Below are positions 19,307 to 28,541 of a stretch of DNA of 64,000 nt, piece after piece. The notes below the pieces were generated by a model. That model was not told the origin of the DNA and did no database searches. It saw nothing but the letters and a program-made list of their open reading frames with translations. Every line of letters begins with the position of its first letter. Position 1 is the stretch's first letter. Both the position numbers and the translations under genes were made by a program. The stretch is from Sphingopyxis granuli NBRC 100800 (lineage in GTDB: Bacteria; Pseudomonadota; Alphaproteobacteria; Sphingomonadales; Sphingomonadaceae), in NCBI RefSeq assembly GCF_001591045.1, contig NZ_BCUA01000007.1:1-64000 (forward strand), given 5' to 3'.

Positions 19307-20725
19307 CTAGGAGGAAATATCCTCGATCGACCGGTCCTGCGTTTCCGGCCCGAACCACCAGACGAGCAGGGCCGCGGCGGAGAAGCACAGGGCGCAAGCG
19401 ATGAAAGCGCCGGTATAGTCCCATTTCAGGATCAGGGCCGAGATGAGCAAGGGGCCCGAAACGGCCGCGATGCGCCCCACGGTCGAGGCGGTTCCCAGCC
19501 CGGTGGAGCGCGCGCGGGTCGGAAACAGTTCGGGCGTATAGGCGTAGATCGCCGTGGCGACCGAAACGAGGAAGAAGTGCATCGCCGCTCCGGCCGCGAC
19601 GACGAGGACATATGTGGACGCCTGTCCATAGAGGAACGCGGCCACCGCGACGCACAACAGCGCGATGATGATGACGATCTTGCGCCCGAACCGCTCCATC
19701 GCCTGTCCCGTTATCCAGCCCGCCGGTATGCCCGCCATCGTGATGAGAACTCCTGTCCCGATGGATGCGGTAATGCTCATCCCGCGGTCGACGAGGAATT
19801 TTCCGACCCAGACGCTGATCCCATAATAGGCCAGCAGGAACAGGAACCAGAGCGACCAGGCAAACAAGGTTCGTTGCGCATAGCCGGGCGCGAACAGGGT
19901 GCGGAATCCGCCGTGTCCGGTTGTGGCACTCGCGACTTTTCCGTCCGATTTCGGCGATGGAAGCGGCTTTCCATATGCATCCGCAACGGCAGCTTCGAAG
20001 CGCCGCATGGCGTGCTCCGCCTCGTCGTGGCGGCCCGAAGCCTCGTACCAGCGCGGGGATTCCGGCAGGTTCCGGCGGATATACAGCGCGGCCAGCGCGA
20101 CGACGAACATGACGACGAACATCGCCCGCCACCCCAGCGAAGTGCCGATGAGCGAAATCACGCCAAATGATGCCAGCGTGAAGAGAACGACCGAACTTTG
20201 CGACGCGACGTGCATCCATCCGCTGATGCTGGCGCGACGATTGGCGGGCATGATCTCGGCGACCAGCGCGAACACCGCGGGCAGTTCGGCGCCGAGCCCC
20301 AGACCCGTGACGAACCGGAAAAAGCTGAAGGACCAGATATCCCAGGAAAAGGCTGTCAGCAGGCTCGCCGTCCCCCAGATCAACATGCTGTGGATCAGGA
20401 TTTTCCTGCGCCCGAAACGGTCGGACAGATATCCGGCGGCCGTGGCGCCGACGCCGACGCCTGCGAAAACCGACCCGCCGGCAATGCCCGCCTGCTGGAC
20501 CGTCAGACCAAGATCGAGCGTGATAGCCGAGAGCAGGTAGGACAGCATGACGAGATCGACGGCGTCGGCGGCAAAGCATGTCGCGAGAATGACCGCGAGC
20601 CACCGTTGATAGCCGGTAAATGGCAGGCGCTCGAAACGCTCCGACAGCGAATATGCAGTCGGCCGGTCGGGCCGGGCAAGATGGCCGACGCCATGATGAT
20701 CGGGGTTCTCATGCTTGTTTTTCAT
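19307..20725 (-). CDS. MFS transporter (metabolite:H+ symporter type)
   Basis: The 472-residue inner-membrane protein has twelve predicted spans and the signature DRFGRRK in the 2-3 loop, a second RFGRK in the 8-9 loop, and PESPRW after span 6, which marks the sugar/metabolite porter branch. It probably imports an organic acid or small amide. The start at ATG 20725 has a GGGAG ribosome site. A strong TTGACA-16-TATAAA promoter overlaps the shared cluster motif at 20937-20964, so I place it in the GntR-controlled catabolic cluster. The substrate cannot be read from the sequence. Confidence 0.85.
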   Translation of the reverse strand: MKNKHENPDHHGVGHLARPDRPTAYSLSERFERLPFTGYQRWLAVILATCFAADAVDLVMLSYLLSAITLDLGLTVQQAGIAGGSVFAGVGVGATAAGYLSDRFGRRKILIHSMLIWGTASLLTAFSWDIWSFSFFRFVTGLGLGAELPAVFALVAEIMPANRRASISGWMHVASQSSVVLFTLASFGVISLIGTSLGWRAMFVVMFVVALAALYIRRNLPESPRWYEASGRHDEAEHAMRRFEAAVADAYGKPLPSPKSDGKVASATTGHGGFRTLFAPGYAQRTLFAWSLWFLFLLAYYGISVWVGKFLVDRGMSITASIGTGVLITMAGIPAGWITGQAMERFGRKIVIIIALLCVAVAAFLYGQASTYVLVVAAGAAMHFFLVSVATAIYAYTPELFPTRARSTGLGTASTVGRIAAVSGPLLISALILKWDYTGAFIACALCFSAAALLVWWFGPETQDRSIEDISS

Positions 20726-20936
20726 ATGGCTGCCACTCCCATGTGGGCCGCGATCCTGAGGGCGTACCCGTTTGATTTGCTTGTTCGAGGCGTCGAATTG
20801 ACGAAAATCCCGGGTTCATCCGGACACGGCGAGCCGCTTCGCTGCGCCGCAAGGCCGCGCGGACCGGGTTTGCAGCCGTTCGGTATCAGTGCGGGATTCG
20901 ACCGGCTTCGCTCCCCTTTGGTTGAAGCATGAAAAT

Positions 20937-20964
20937 TTTATAGATACGGTTTTATTTCTGTCAA
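20937..20964 (-). promoter_or_regulatory. Promoter and shared motif copy D (MFS/M81 intergenic)
   Basis: On the minus strand TTGACA (20964-20959) and TATAAA (20942-20937) are 16 bases apart, a near-consensus sigma70 promoter aimed at the MFS gene. The spacer contains AATAAAACCGTATC, a variant of the composite motif found at 25111-25140, 28389-28412 and 28542-28565 (TTGAC, TAATA, CCGGAT, TAAT). Overlap with the promoter suggests repression. The M81 gene starts 47 bases away on the other side. Confidence 0.55.
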
Positions 20965-21010
20965 GTTCGGTTTATCCGGACAGCATCGACAATCTGGACG
21001 GGGACGGCGC

Positions 21011-22486
21011 ATGCCACGAATCGCCATCGGAGGCTTTGGTCACGAAACGAACAGCTTCGTTTCGCATCGCGCGGACTATGCGTATTTCGCGGACCATCGC
21101 GACCGTCCCCCGCTGGTCCGGGGCAGCGCCATCTTCGACTGGCTGCGCGATGGCGTGTTCCCCATCACCGCCTTCATCGAGGCCATGCGCGACGAGCATG
21201 TCCTGATACCGCTCGCATGGGCGCATGGCGGCGCGGGGGGACCGGTCACCGATGACGCGTTCGAACGCATCGCCGGCGAACTGGTCGGGCGCCTCTCCGA
21301 AGCCATGCCGATCGATGCCGTCTATCTCGACCTCCATGGCGCCATGGCATCCATTCCCTTCGAGGATGCCGAAGGGGAATTATTGCGGCGCGTTCGGACC
21401 GTCGTCGGCGACAGACCGATCGTCGTCAGCCTCGACTACCACGCCAATATCACGCCGGAGATGGTCGAGCATTGCGACGGCATGGTCGTGTTCCTGACCT
21501 ATCCGCACGTCGATCGCCGGGAAACGGGGGAGCGCGCGGCAAAACTGCTTTCGAGCCTGCTGGGCAAGCCGCGTCCGGCGGGGCGCGCCGTCCGGCATAT
21601 ACCGTTTCTCATTCCAACGACCTCGCAATGCACGCTGGTCGAACCCTCGCGCAGTATTGTCGCGGAATCGCGATTGCTCGACGGCGATGTGCTGAGCCTT
21701 TGCTATGCCGCCGGATTTCCGCCTTCGGACCTGTTCTGGTGCGGCCCGACCGTGGTGGCCTATGCTGACAGCCAGACCGAAGCCGATCGCGTTGCCGACG
21801 CCCTGACGGAACTGATCGTGTCGCGCGAGGCGGATTTCGATGCGACATTGCTGACGCCCGCCGAAGGCGTGGCGCGTGCGATCGCGATATCCCGGACGGC
21901 CTCCCGACCCGTTGTACTGGCCGACGTGCAGGACAATCCGGGAGGCGGAGGCAGCGCCGACACGACGGGAATTCTTCGTGCGCTGCTAGAGGCCGGGGCG
22001 AGCAACGCGGTGGTCGGAATCCTCTGTGACGCCGACGCCGCAGCGGCGGCGCATGCGGCCGGAGAGGGATGCGAGATCGAAACAGGGCTTGGCGGGTGTG
22101 TCACGGTAGACGACGTGGAACCGGTTTACGCCCGCTACAAGGTGAAAACCTTGGGCACCGGCCGGTTTCGCACCAGTGGTGCCGTGGCTGGCGGGCTCGA
22201 TGTCGATCTGGGACCGATGGCCCTGCTGACGGTCGGCGGTACGGAGATCGTAGTCTCGTCGAAGCGGATGCAGGCGATGGACCTCGAACCGTTTCGCCAT
22301 CTGGGGGTCGAGCCGGCCGAACGGGATATCGTCGTGGTGAAGAGCGCGGTCCATTTCCGGGCGGAGTTCGGCCCGATCGCCGAACAGGTGCTCCTCATCA
22401 AGGCACCGGGCGCCTTTGCCGACGATCCTGAAGATTATCCCTACGAACGCCTGCGCAAGACGGTGCGCCTGCGTCCGTGCGGGTGA
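21011..22486 (+). CDS. M81 family protein, MlrC-like metallopeptidase
   Basis: The 491-residue product belongs to the family named after MlrC of the sphingomonad microcystin pathway (peptidase M81). It shows GGFGHETNSF, VYLDLHGAM and VSLDYHANI, which supply the acidic and His metal ligands, plus the C-terminal TVGGTEIVVSSKR. MlrC cleaves small linear peptides in the cytoplasm, but most family members have unknown substrates. The other mlr genes (mlrA, mlrB) are absent here, so microcystin should not be assumed. The start ATG 21011 lies just beyond the divergent promoter region with motif D. Confidence 0.85.
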   Translation: MPRIAIGGFGHETNSFVSHRADYAYFADHRDRPPLVRGSAIFDWLRDGVFPITAFIEAMRDEHVLIPLAWAHGGAGGPVTDDAFERIAGELVGRLSEAMPIDAVYLDLHGAMASIPFEDAEGELLRRVRTVVGDRPIVVSLDYHANITPEMVEHCDGMVVFLTYPHVDRRETGERAAKLLSSLLGKPRPAGRAVRHIPFLIPTTSQCTLVEPSRSIVAESRLLDGDVLSLCYAAGFPPSDLFWCGPTVVAYADSQTEADRVADALTELIVSREADFDATLLTPAEGVARAIAISRTASRPVVLADVQDNPGGGGSADTTGILRALLEAGASNAVVGILCDADAAAAAHAAGEGCEIETGLGGCVTVDDVEPVYARYKVKTLGTGRFRTSGAVAGGLDVDLGPMALLTVGGTEIVVSSKRMQAMDLEPFRHLGVEPAERDIVVVKSAVHFRAEFGPIAEQVLLIKAPGAFADDPEDYPYERLRKTVRLRPCG

Positions 22487-22544
22487 CGTCGAACGCTATC
22501 AGTGCCTGCGGCCAAGCTGATGAAAGGCGATGCGGCCTGGCTGG

Positions 22545-23063
22545 TCAGTATCCCGCCGCGCGATAGGGGCCGTGGCCCTTGCGATAGACCAGAAACTTGC
22601 GCTCGAAGCGGCAGACCTCGTCGCCGTGCTGGTTGTGGGCGCGGGTCCGGACATGCAGGATTCCCTGGTCCGGGCGCGATGCCGATTCGCGCTTGCCCAG
22701 AATTTCGGATTCCAGAAGGATCGTATCCCCGGCATAGACCGGCTGGAGTACGACATCGGTCAGGCTCAGATTGGCGACGACCTTGCCGAAGGTCTTGGTC
22801 GTCATCGCCATCATGCTCAGCAGGTAGGTTTCGGCGACCTGCATTTTTTCCCCGCGCACCGCGCGGGCATAGTTGCGATCGACGAGGTGCGGGGTAAGGT
22901 CCAGCGATTGCAGCGCATGCTTGTGGCAATCGCCCTCTTCGAATGTCCGGCCCGGCCGATGTTCGAAAACCTGGCCGACATCGAAATCCTCGAAGTCAAC
23001 GCCGTAGCATTCAATATATGTATCCTCGGCCTGTCGGCGCAGGAAATTGAATGATTCCTTCAT
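22545..23063 (-). CDS. MaoC-like hotdog protein, first of tandem pair
   Basis: The 172-residue product has the MaoC/(R)-hydratase hotdog pattern: FEDFDVGQVFEHRPG near the N-terminus, a central helix, and a C-terminal strand series ending in FLVYRKG. MaoC hydratases use an Asp and a His about five residues apart. Here the matching stretch reads SLDLTPHLVD, where by eye the Asp is kept but the His is one place early. It is the last gene of the CaiB-MaoC-MaoC operon, four bases after its paralogue plus a short start shift. I use ATG 23063. A TTG at 23072 is also open. A likely role is hydration of an unsaturated C4-C5 acyl-CoA. Confidence 0.8.
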   Translation of the reverse strand: MKESFNFLRRQAEDTYIECYGVDFEDFDVGQVFEHRPGRTFEEGDCHKHALQSLDLTPHLVDRNYARAVRGEKMQVAETYLLSMMAMTTKTFGKVVANLSLTDVVLQPVYAGDTILLESEILGKRESASRPDQGILHVRTRAHNQHGDEVCRFERKFLVYRKGHGPYRAAGY

Positions 23064-23076
23064 CCTGTCCAACTTT

Positions 23077-23619
23077 CTAATAGTTGTTTTCCGAAAACGG
23101 GAGAGATTCCTTCCTGTATATCAGGCTATCATATTGCATTTCACAGAAGACAATGTCCTTCTGATTGATCCCATATGTCATGATGGTGACTTTTCCGCAT
23201 TGGGCATCGTCACATTGCGAAGTGTCCATGATCCGACTTTCGCTGTACAAGGTATCACCGGCGAAGATCGGCGCTTTCATCGTGATATGGTCCCAGCGGA
23301 TGATCGCCTTGCGCCTGTTGAAAGTTTTCCACGTCATCCCGATCAACCGCTGGATCATGGCCGTCGTGACCATCAGCGGCGAAGAAAACTCGGTTTGCGC
23401 GGCATATCGCGCGTCATAATGCAGCATGGCCTGGTTCAACGTATCCATGCAGTCGTCGATATTGTCCTGCTGGGTAATCGTATAACCCGGACGATGCCGA
23501 AAATGCTGGCCTGCCCGGAAGTCTTCGAAATCAAGGCCGAAGCGTTCCCGGTACCGATCTTTTCCGACAGGAACATAGGCCGGGAACATCATGTCCCCCG
23601 TCTCGCTTTCTCTCGTCAT
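23077..23619 (-). CDS. MaoC-like hotdog protein, second of tandem pair
   Basis: The 180-residue product is a paralogue of its neighbour: RERFGLDFEDFRAGQHF aligns with the same region of the other protein. At the catalytic position it reads LNQAMLHYD, so the His seems present while the Asp is replaced by Asn. Together the two may form a heterodimer in which the active site is shared, as described for heteromeric MaoC hydratases of steroid degradation. Its ATG overlaps the CaiB stop by one base (TGATG). Confidence 0.8.
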   Translation of the reverse strand: MTRESETGDMMFPAYVPVGKDRYRERFGLDFEDFRAGQHFRHRPGYTITQQDNIDDCMDTLNQAMLHYDARYAAQTEFSSPLMVTTAMIQRLIGMTWKTFNRRKAIIRWDHITMKAPIFAGDTLYSESRIMDTSQCDDAQCGKVTIMTYGINQKDIVFCEMQYDSLIYRKESLPFSENNY

Positions 23620-24818
23620 CAGATCACCCCCGACAGTTCGAGGTCGCGTATGGCGTTCTCGTCAAAGCCGATGTCGCGAAGAAGGCTGCTGGTATGCTCT
23701 CCCAGCGCCGGCGACATTTTCAGGTCGAGGCGGTCGGCCCCGAAATTCATCGGGCTGTCCAGGACCTTGAAATCCCTCCCCCCGTCTCGAGCTATGGTCC
23801 GTATCCGGCCGGTTTCGGTGACGAAGGGATTCTCCATCGCCTGCCTTACGTCGTAAACGGGTGCGACCGGGACCTTTCCATCAAAAACGGATATCCATTC
23901 GAATGTCGTTTTCCGGCTGAAGACGTCGTCCAGAACAGCAGTCAGCTCGTCCCGAACGTCATATCGTTTCGAGAATGTCTCGTAACGCGGATCGTCCGCA
24001 AGATCGCCTCGCCCGATCTTCTCGCACAATATCCTCCAGAATTTCTCCTTGTTGCACATGACATAGATCCATCCGTCCTTCGTCCTGTACAATTGGCAGG
24101 GCGTCAGCGAGGCATGGGCCGACCGCGGCAATCGCTGTTGATTGTGGCCGGAATTCAATTGCCAATGCGCGATGTAGTTGAGGTTGTAGAGCGCCACGTC
24201 GAACAGGTTGATGTCGACGTCGCGGCCCCTTCCCGTCTGCCTGGCTTCCAGCAGGGCGGCCACCGTGGCGCAGGCGAGTGCCAGTCCCGACATGAAATCG
24301 ACGATCGAGAGCCCGAACCGCGTCGGCGGCGTATCCGGCTCTCCCGTCAGCGAGAAGAAGCCGGCCTCGGCCTGCATCATATAGTCGTATCCGGGCCAGC
24401 CCGCCCGCTCGCCGGTGCGGCCGTAGGCGCTGATATGCCCGCAGACCAGCTTGGGATTGAAAGCCTTCAGATGATCGTAGGTAAGGCCGAGTTTCTCCGG
24501 AACGTCGCCGCGCAGATTGCCGACGATCGCGTCCGCATTCTCGACCAGGCGGTGCAGAATCTGCCTGCCGCGATCCTGCGTCAGGTCGATGGTCATGCTC
24601 TTCTTGTTGTGATTGAGACCCTGATAGAAAATGCTTGCCGAGCATTCCGGCATGTCGTCCAGAAAGAAGGGGCCGACCGAGCGCGAAATATCTCCGCCAT
24701 CGCGCGGATTCTCGATCTTGATGACTTCCGCGCCCATGTCGACGAGATACTGGGTGCCGATCGGCCCGGCGCCATATTGCTCTACGGCCAGAATGCGGAC
24801 GCCGTTTAACGGAAGCAT
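23619..24818 (-). CDS. CaiB/BaiF family CoA-transferase
   Basis: The 399-residue family III CoA-transferase moves CoA between acids through an enzyme-bound aspartyl intermediate. It starts with LPLNGVRILAVEQYGAGPIG, has GAEVIKIE, LNHNKKSMTIDL, DAIVGNLRG, ISAYGRTG and the catalytic-Asp neighbourhood MMQAEAGFFSLTGEPD. It is first in a coupled operon with two MaoC-like genes. With the nearby CitE-like lyase this gives activation, hydration and cleavage, the logic of mesaconate or itaconate breakdown. The acid used is inferred, not shown. Confidence 0.9.
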   Translation of the reverse strand: MLPLNGVRILAVEQYGAGPIGTQYLVDMGAEVIKIENPRDGGDISRSVGPFFLDDMPECSASIFYQGLNHNKKSMTIDLTQDRGRQILHRLVENADAIVGNLRGDVPEKLGLTYDHLKAFNPKLVCGHISAYGRTGERAGWPGYDYMMQAEAGFFSLTGEPDTPPTRFGLSIVDFMSGLALACATVAALLEARQTGRGRDVDINLFDVALYNLNYIAHWQLNSGHNQQRLPRSAHASLTPCQLYRTKDGWIYVMCNKEKFWRILCEKIGRGDLADDPRYETFSKRYDVRDELTAVLDDVFSRKTTFEWISVFDGKVPVAPVYDVRQAMENPFVTETGRIRTIARDGGRDFKVLDSPMNFGADRLDLKMSPALGEHTSSLLRDIGFDENAIRDLELSGVI

Positions 24819-25251
24819 GATGAGATTCTCCAGGAATGAGCGTGAGATACCGGGGGCCTCATGGGGCGGGCAGACGGGACGATGGCGCCCGCGTCATGAA
24901 CCGGGAGGACGACGAGCGACGCTTTCATGAGCAGACGCGGCGATCATCCGCTTCCCGTTGCAACAAGGCCGAATGGAACCACGCATAAACCCTCGCCAAA
25001 GCATCCTGACACACCGCGCGCAGAGGCGATCTTCTTTGGCTTGTGATGGGTAAGCCTTTGAAAATCACCGGGGTTGGGCCCTTTACCATGCCGACCCCTT
25101 ATCATGTTTTCAATTAAATCCGGTTCTATTAATTGTCAAGCACCAAGAGCAGCGTCCATAGGCCGCCGCATAGGCGCTCAACTTCGGGTAAATCCTGTGA
25201 TATGGGGCGGTCGCAACGGGGCGGAAGCGCCCCTCAAAACCTTGGAAAATC
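24819..25251. other. 433-base divergent intergenic region
   Basis: The region separates the CaiB operon (minus) from the GntR gene (plus). It holds motif copy A at 25111-25140 and no open frame with recognisable homology. The part near 25080-25140 is clearly richer in A and T than the flanking genes. Any transcript to the CaiB start from the TTGACA at 25139 would have a long leader of about 290 bases. Confidence 0.6.
25111..25140 (-). promoter_or_regulatory. Shared motif copy A (CaiB/GntR intergenic)
   Basis: On the minus strand this copy reads CTTGACAATTAATA, then GA, then ACCGGATTTAATTG. It includes a perfect TTGACA and shares the TAATA and CCGGAT blocks with the copies at 28389 and 28542. 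It is placed to control both the CaiB operon and gntR itself, as expected for a self-regulating GntR protein. Confidence 0.55.
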
Positions 25252-26040
25252 ATGGCTCAGAAACCGAACCAGCGAATTGCACAGAAGGGCGTGCCACTTT
25301 ACCAGCAGATCGCATCATGGCTGCGCGAAGATATCGACAGCGAGCTGTATCCGGTCGGGTCGCTCCTGCCGCCGGTTCCCGAACTCGCGAAAGCGTTCGG
25401 CGTCGGCAAGCATACCGTCGGCAAGGCATTGGAGCAGTTGAAGAACGGAGGCGTGATATCGATCCGCCGCCGTGGCGGCACGCGAGTGGAAGCGACCCTG
25501 GCGACGACCAGTCCCTATGTCGTCCAGGCGTTCGATTCCATCACGCAATACTCCAACATGGCAAAGCTGAAGATCACCGACAAGAATCTGATCGTGGCGC
25601 GAAAGGATGTGGCGGAGATGCTGCAGTGTCCATCCGCGCAGGAGTGGCTGCATATCGAAGGATATCGGTCGAGCAACACGTCGGAAGAAGTCGTCGGCTA
25701 TACCCAGGTTTTCATCAACCGCGCCTTTCCCAAGATTTACGAGCGCGTTAATAAAAACACGCTCATCATCTTCAAAATGTTTCAGGAAATATACGACGAG
25801 AGCATCGTCGAAGTTCGTCAGGAGATGCGCGCCATCGTCATTCGCGATAAGGCGGCGAAGGTTCTGAAGGTTCCCGAAGGCACGATCGGCATGCGCTACA
25901 TAACGCGCTTCTACAGCGCAAAGGGCGAGCAGCTGGAAGTGACGGTCAACATCCACCCGCTGGATAAGCTGAACTTCGCGCAGCATATCGTCTATCCGCG
26001 CCCCATCAACGACGCTTCCGGATCACCCGACGCCGGGTGA
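25252..26040 (+). CDS. GntR/HutC-family regulator with UTRA domain
   Basis: The 262-residue product has an N-terminal winged helix (about residues 12-80; PLYQQIASWLRE, LPPVPELAKAFGVGKHTVGKAL) and a C-terminal UTRA ligand-binding domain. UTRA domains bind small effectors and release the dimer from DNA. Its position in the middle of the catabolic genes, and the recurring motif in three intergenic regions, make it the likely local regulator. The gene is less GC-rich and richer in Lys, Asn and Ile than the dcw genes. It ends 18 bases inside the convergent CitE-like gene. The ribosome site before ATG 25252 is weak. Confidence 0.9.
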   Translation: MAQKPNQRIAQKGVPLYQQIASWLREDIDSELYPVGSLLPPVPELAKAFGVGKHTVGKALEQLKNGGVISIRRRGGTRVEATLATTSPYVVQAFDSITQYSNMAKLKITDKNLIVARKDVAEMLQCPSAQEWLHIEGYRSSNTSEEVVGYTQVFINRAFPKIYERVNKNTLIIFKMFQEIYDESIVEVRQEMRAIVIRDKAAKVLKVPEGTIGMRYITRFYSAKGEQLEVTVNIHPLDKLNFAQHIVYPRPINDASGSPDAG

Positions 26041-26874
26041 TGCGCGCGCCAACAAGCGTCGGGCCCATGCGATGACCGGGCGGTCGACCATGTGGCCATC
26101 GACGCTGACGGCCGCCCCGCCCTGACCTTCCGCGGCAAGGACGATTTTCCTCGCGCGTTCGACATCGCGGTCGTCGGGGCGGAAGGCTTCGTGAACGGCA
26201 GCGACCTGAGATGGGTGGATGACGACCCTGCCGTCGAACCCCATCCCCGGGAGCCGGCGGCTTTCCTCGGCGAGGCCGTCCATGTCCGCGATGGCGAGCC
26301 ACGCGCCATCGAGTGCGAGGATGCCTGCGCGCGCGGCGGCCTGAACGATCCGGCCGCGGGCATAATGCAGGGCGTCCCAGTGCATTCCGCTGCCCGTTTC
26401 GGCGGAATAGTCGGCCGATCCGAAGCAGATCGCAGCAACATGCGGCGCCATGGCGATTTCGGATGCGTTTTCCAGGCCTTCCGCCGTCTCGACAATCGCG
26501 ATGATCGGACAGTGCAGGTCGATCTCGTCCATCACTGCGGCGAGTGCGCGGATGTCGCCGGAACAGCATGCCTTGGGCAACAGGATGGCATCGGGCCGGA
26601 TGGCGCAGGTTTCGAGGTGGAGCAGGTCCTTCAGTCCATCGAGGGTCGAAAGGCTGTTGATCCGCAAGGCGCGACGGACCTCCGGCTTGGCGGCGATGGT
26701 GAAAAACCCTGCGACTGCGTCGCGCGCCGCCGCCTTGTTCACGCATGCGACGGCGTCTTCCAGATCCACGCAAACGATGTCGGCACCGCTGCCGAGGGCT
26801 TTTGCATAGCGATCCGGGCGATCGGCGGGCACGAACAGCGTCGTTCGCGCGACCGGAAGGGTCGGGCTTTCCAC
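26023..26874 (-). CDS. HpcH/HpaI (CitE-like) acyl-CoA lyase
   Basis: The 283-residue TIM-barrel protein resembles the beta subunit of citrate lyase and malyl/citramalyl-CoA lyases. It has TTLFVPADRPDRYAKA, GADIVCVDLEDAV with the Mg-binding acids, IVETAEGLEN, CFGSADYSAE and FDGRVVIHPSQ. It probably cleaves a 3-hydroxyacyl-CoA to a 2-oxoacid and an acyl-CoA. I use GTG 26874, with GAAGGGA at proper distance. GTG 26895 overlaps the upstream stop as GTGA and adds seven residues. It follows the secreted M20 gene and overlaps gntR at the 3' end by 18 bases. Confidence 0.85.
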   Translation of the reverse strand: MESPTLPVARTTLFVPADRPDRYAKALGSGADIVCVDLEDAVACVNKAAARDAVAGFFTIAAKPEVRRALRINSLSTLDGLKDLLHLETCAIRPDAILLPKACCSGDIRALAAVMDEIDLHCPIIAIVETAEGLENASEIAMAPHVAAICFGSADYSAETGSGMHWDALHYARGRIVQAAARAGILALDGAWLAIADMDGLAEESRRLPGMGFDGRVVIHPSQVAAVHEAFRPDDRDVERARKIVLAAEGQGGAAVSVDGHMVDRPVIAWARRLLARASPGVG

Positions 26875-26891
26875 GGACCGATTCCCTTCGT

Positions 26892-28349
26892 TCACTTCAT
26901 ATAGTCGAGCGGCGGATTGCGATCCCCGACAAGCGAGACATATCGATATCCGGCCCCACGGCGTTCGACGAACTCGGCCTTCACTTCGGCCACAAGTTCG
27001 GGGGACAGCATCAGGTCGACCATCGTCAGCGCCATAGCCTTGGCGGCGACATGCATGCCCTTCAACCCAATCGACATGTTGCTGGCGGCCGTGGCCTGCC
27101 ACGAATGACCCGACGTGCCGGGCACATAAGTCGCGGTCCTGATCCAGTTGGTCGGCACCGTCCACGAGACATCGCCGACATCCGACGATCCCGTCCAGAT
27201 GTCGGTGGGATTCAACTCGACGGGCTGGATCTCCCGCGCCCGATCGATCTTCGGTATAGGCTGCTGGAAACTCTGGATCAGCGTTTGGGCAAAAGCCATT
27301 TCCTGCGCATCATAGATCACACCGCCCACCCGTTTCAGATTGTCATGAGAAATCTGCGACAGCCTGGTGTTGGGCAGATAGCCGTAATGACCCGTCAGCA
27401 CTTCGTGGTCTACGGTCGTGCCGGTGCCGAGGGCGGCGCCCTCCGACGCCTTGACGATGCGATCCCAAAGCCTTTGGGCTTCCTGCGCGTCGGGGTCGCG
27501 CACGAAATAATAGACCTCTGCGAAATCGGGCACGATATTCGGGGCCGGGTTCGTCCCGGTTATCGCATAGTGGATGCGCGACTTTTCACCGATATGTTCG
27601 CGCATCATATTGGCCATCACATTCATCACCTCGACCCCATCGAGCGCCGACCGCCCCTTGTCCGGCGCGGCAGAGGCGTGCGTGGCGTAACCGTGGAAGC
27701 GGAATTTGCCGGTGATCATCGCGAGGTTCGATTTGGTGACGGCGGCATTGTAGCTGTCGGGATGCCAGTTCATCATCACATCCACGTCGTCCAGCAGACC
27801 ATCGCGAACCAGATATGTCTTGCCGCCGCCGCCCTCTTCGGCAGGCGTCCCGTAAACGCGGATCGTACCCCGCCCCTTGTGCGCCGCCAGCCAGTTCCGA
27901 ACGGCGACAGCGGCCAGGACCGAGCCGGCCCCCAGTAGATTGTGTCCACAACCATGGCCGGCGTCGTGCCCGTCCATTGCCTGTTTGACGGGAACACCCG
28001 CCTGGGACAGTCCGGGCAAGGCATCGAATTCGGCGAGAATGCCGATGACGGGCTTACCTTCACCATATGAAGCCACAAAGGCCGTCGGCATCCCCGCGAT
28101 CGGCGTGGTGACCTTGAAGCCGGCCTTCGCCAAGCGCTCCTGAAGAAGCGCGGAGCTTTTGTGCTCCTGATATCCAAGCTCTGCCCAGCGCCCGATCTGC
28201 AAAGCGTTCGCGTCGTCGACGGATTGCATATTCTCGATGTCGGCTAACAGAGCACCGTGCCAATCGGAGCGCTCCTGAGCGGCGGTGGGCGCATGACCGC
28301 CCAACAAGGCGATCGCTATGAAGCCTGCTTGCCATCCCCGCCATTGCAT
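26892..28349 (-). CDS. Secreted M20 family amidohydrolase (AbgB-like)
   Basis: The 485-residue product starts with a signal peptide (GFIAIALLGGHAPTAAQ) and is a di-zinc M20D amidohydrolase. Visible metal and catalytic motifs are LAEFDALPG, GHDAGHGCGHNLLG, TPAEEGGGGK and NWHPDS. Relatives hydrolyse N-acyl-amino acids or p-aminobenzoyl-glutamate. Here it would act in the periplasm, after entry through the divergent TonB receptor, releasing an acid or amine for the MFS transporter. The second of two tandem ATGs (28349) has the better spacing to GGGGGAG. The first is at 28352. A TATAAT-type -10 lies 40 bases upstream. Confidence 0.88.
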   Translation of the reverse strand: MQWRGWQAGFIAIALLGGHAPTAAQERSDWHGALLADIENMQSVDDANALQIGRWAELGYQEHKSSALLQERLAKAGFKVTTPIAGMPTAFVASYGEGKPVIGILAEFDALPGLSQAGVPVKQAMDGHDAGHGCGHNLLGAGSVLAAVAVRNWLAAHKGRGTIRVYGTPAEEGGGGKTYLVRDGLLDDVDVMMNWHPDSYNAAVTKSNLAMITGKFRFHGYATHASAAPDKGRSALDGVEVMNVMANMMREHIGEKSRIHYAITGTNPAPNIVPDFAEVYYFVRDPDAQEAQRLWDRIVKASEGAALGTGTTVDHEVLTGHYGYLPNTRLSQISHDNLKRVGGVIYDAQEMAFAQTLIQSFQQPIPKIDRAREIQPVELNPTDIWTGSSDVGDVSWTVPTNWIRTATYVPGTSGHSWQATAASNMSIGLKGMHVAAKAMALTMVDLMLSPELVAEVKAEFVERRGAGYRYVSLVGDRNPPLDYMK

Positions 28350-28388
28350 CATTCGCTCCCCCAAAAACTTCGGCTTCTGCAATTTGAT

Positions 28389-28412
28389 ATTATATCCGGA
28401 AATATTAGTCAA
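28389..28412 (-). promoter_or_regulatory. Shared motif copy B (upstream of M20 gene)
   Basis: The minus strand reads TTGACTAATA, TTT, CCGGATATAAT. It matches copy A with a three-base deletion between TTGAC and TAATA. The terminal TATAAT lies about 40 bases before the M20 start and can act as its -10 box. The operator would thus sit directly on the promoter. Confidence 0.55.
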
Positions 28413-28541
28413 TTACGATTGCCAAGCACCGAACCACCCCATCGGCGTATCGGGAAAGAGGTTAGCGCGATACCGCATCAAAGCAGCCATATCCGGCGAA
28501 TTATTCGTACAATCGAACATGCACCCGCTTCTACCATATGG

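Noticed and set aside
21011-22486. Microcystin degradation (mlr) locus
   Set aside because: Only an MlrC-family protein is present. mlrA, mlrB and mlrD are absent, and M81 proteins occur in many other settings.
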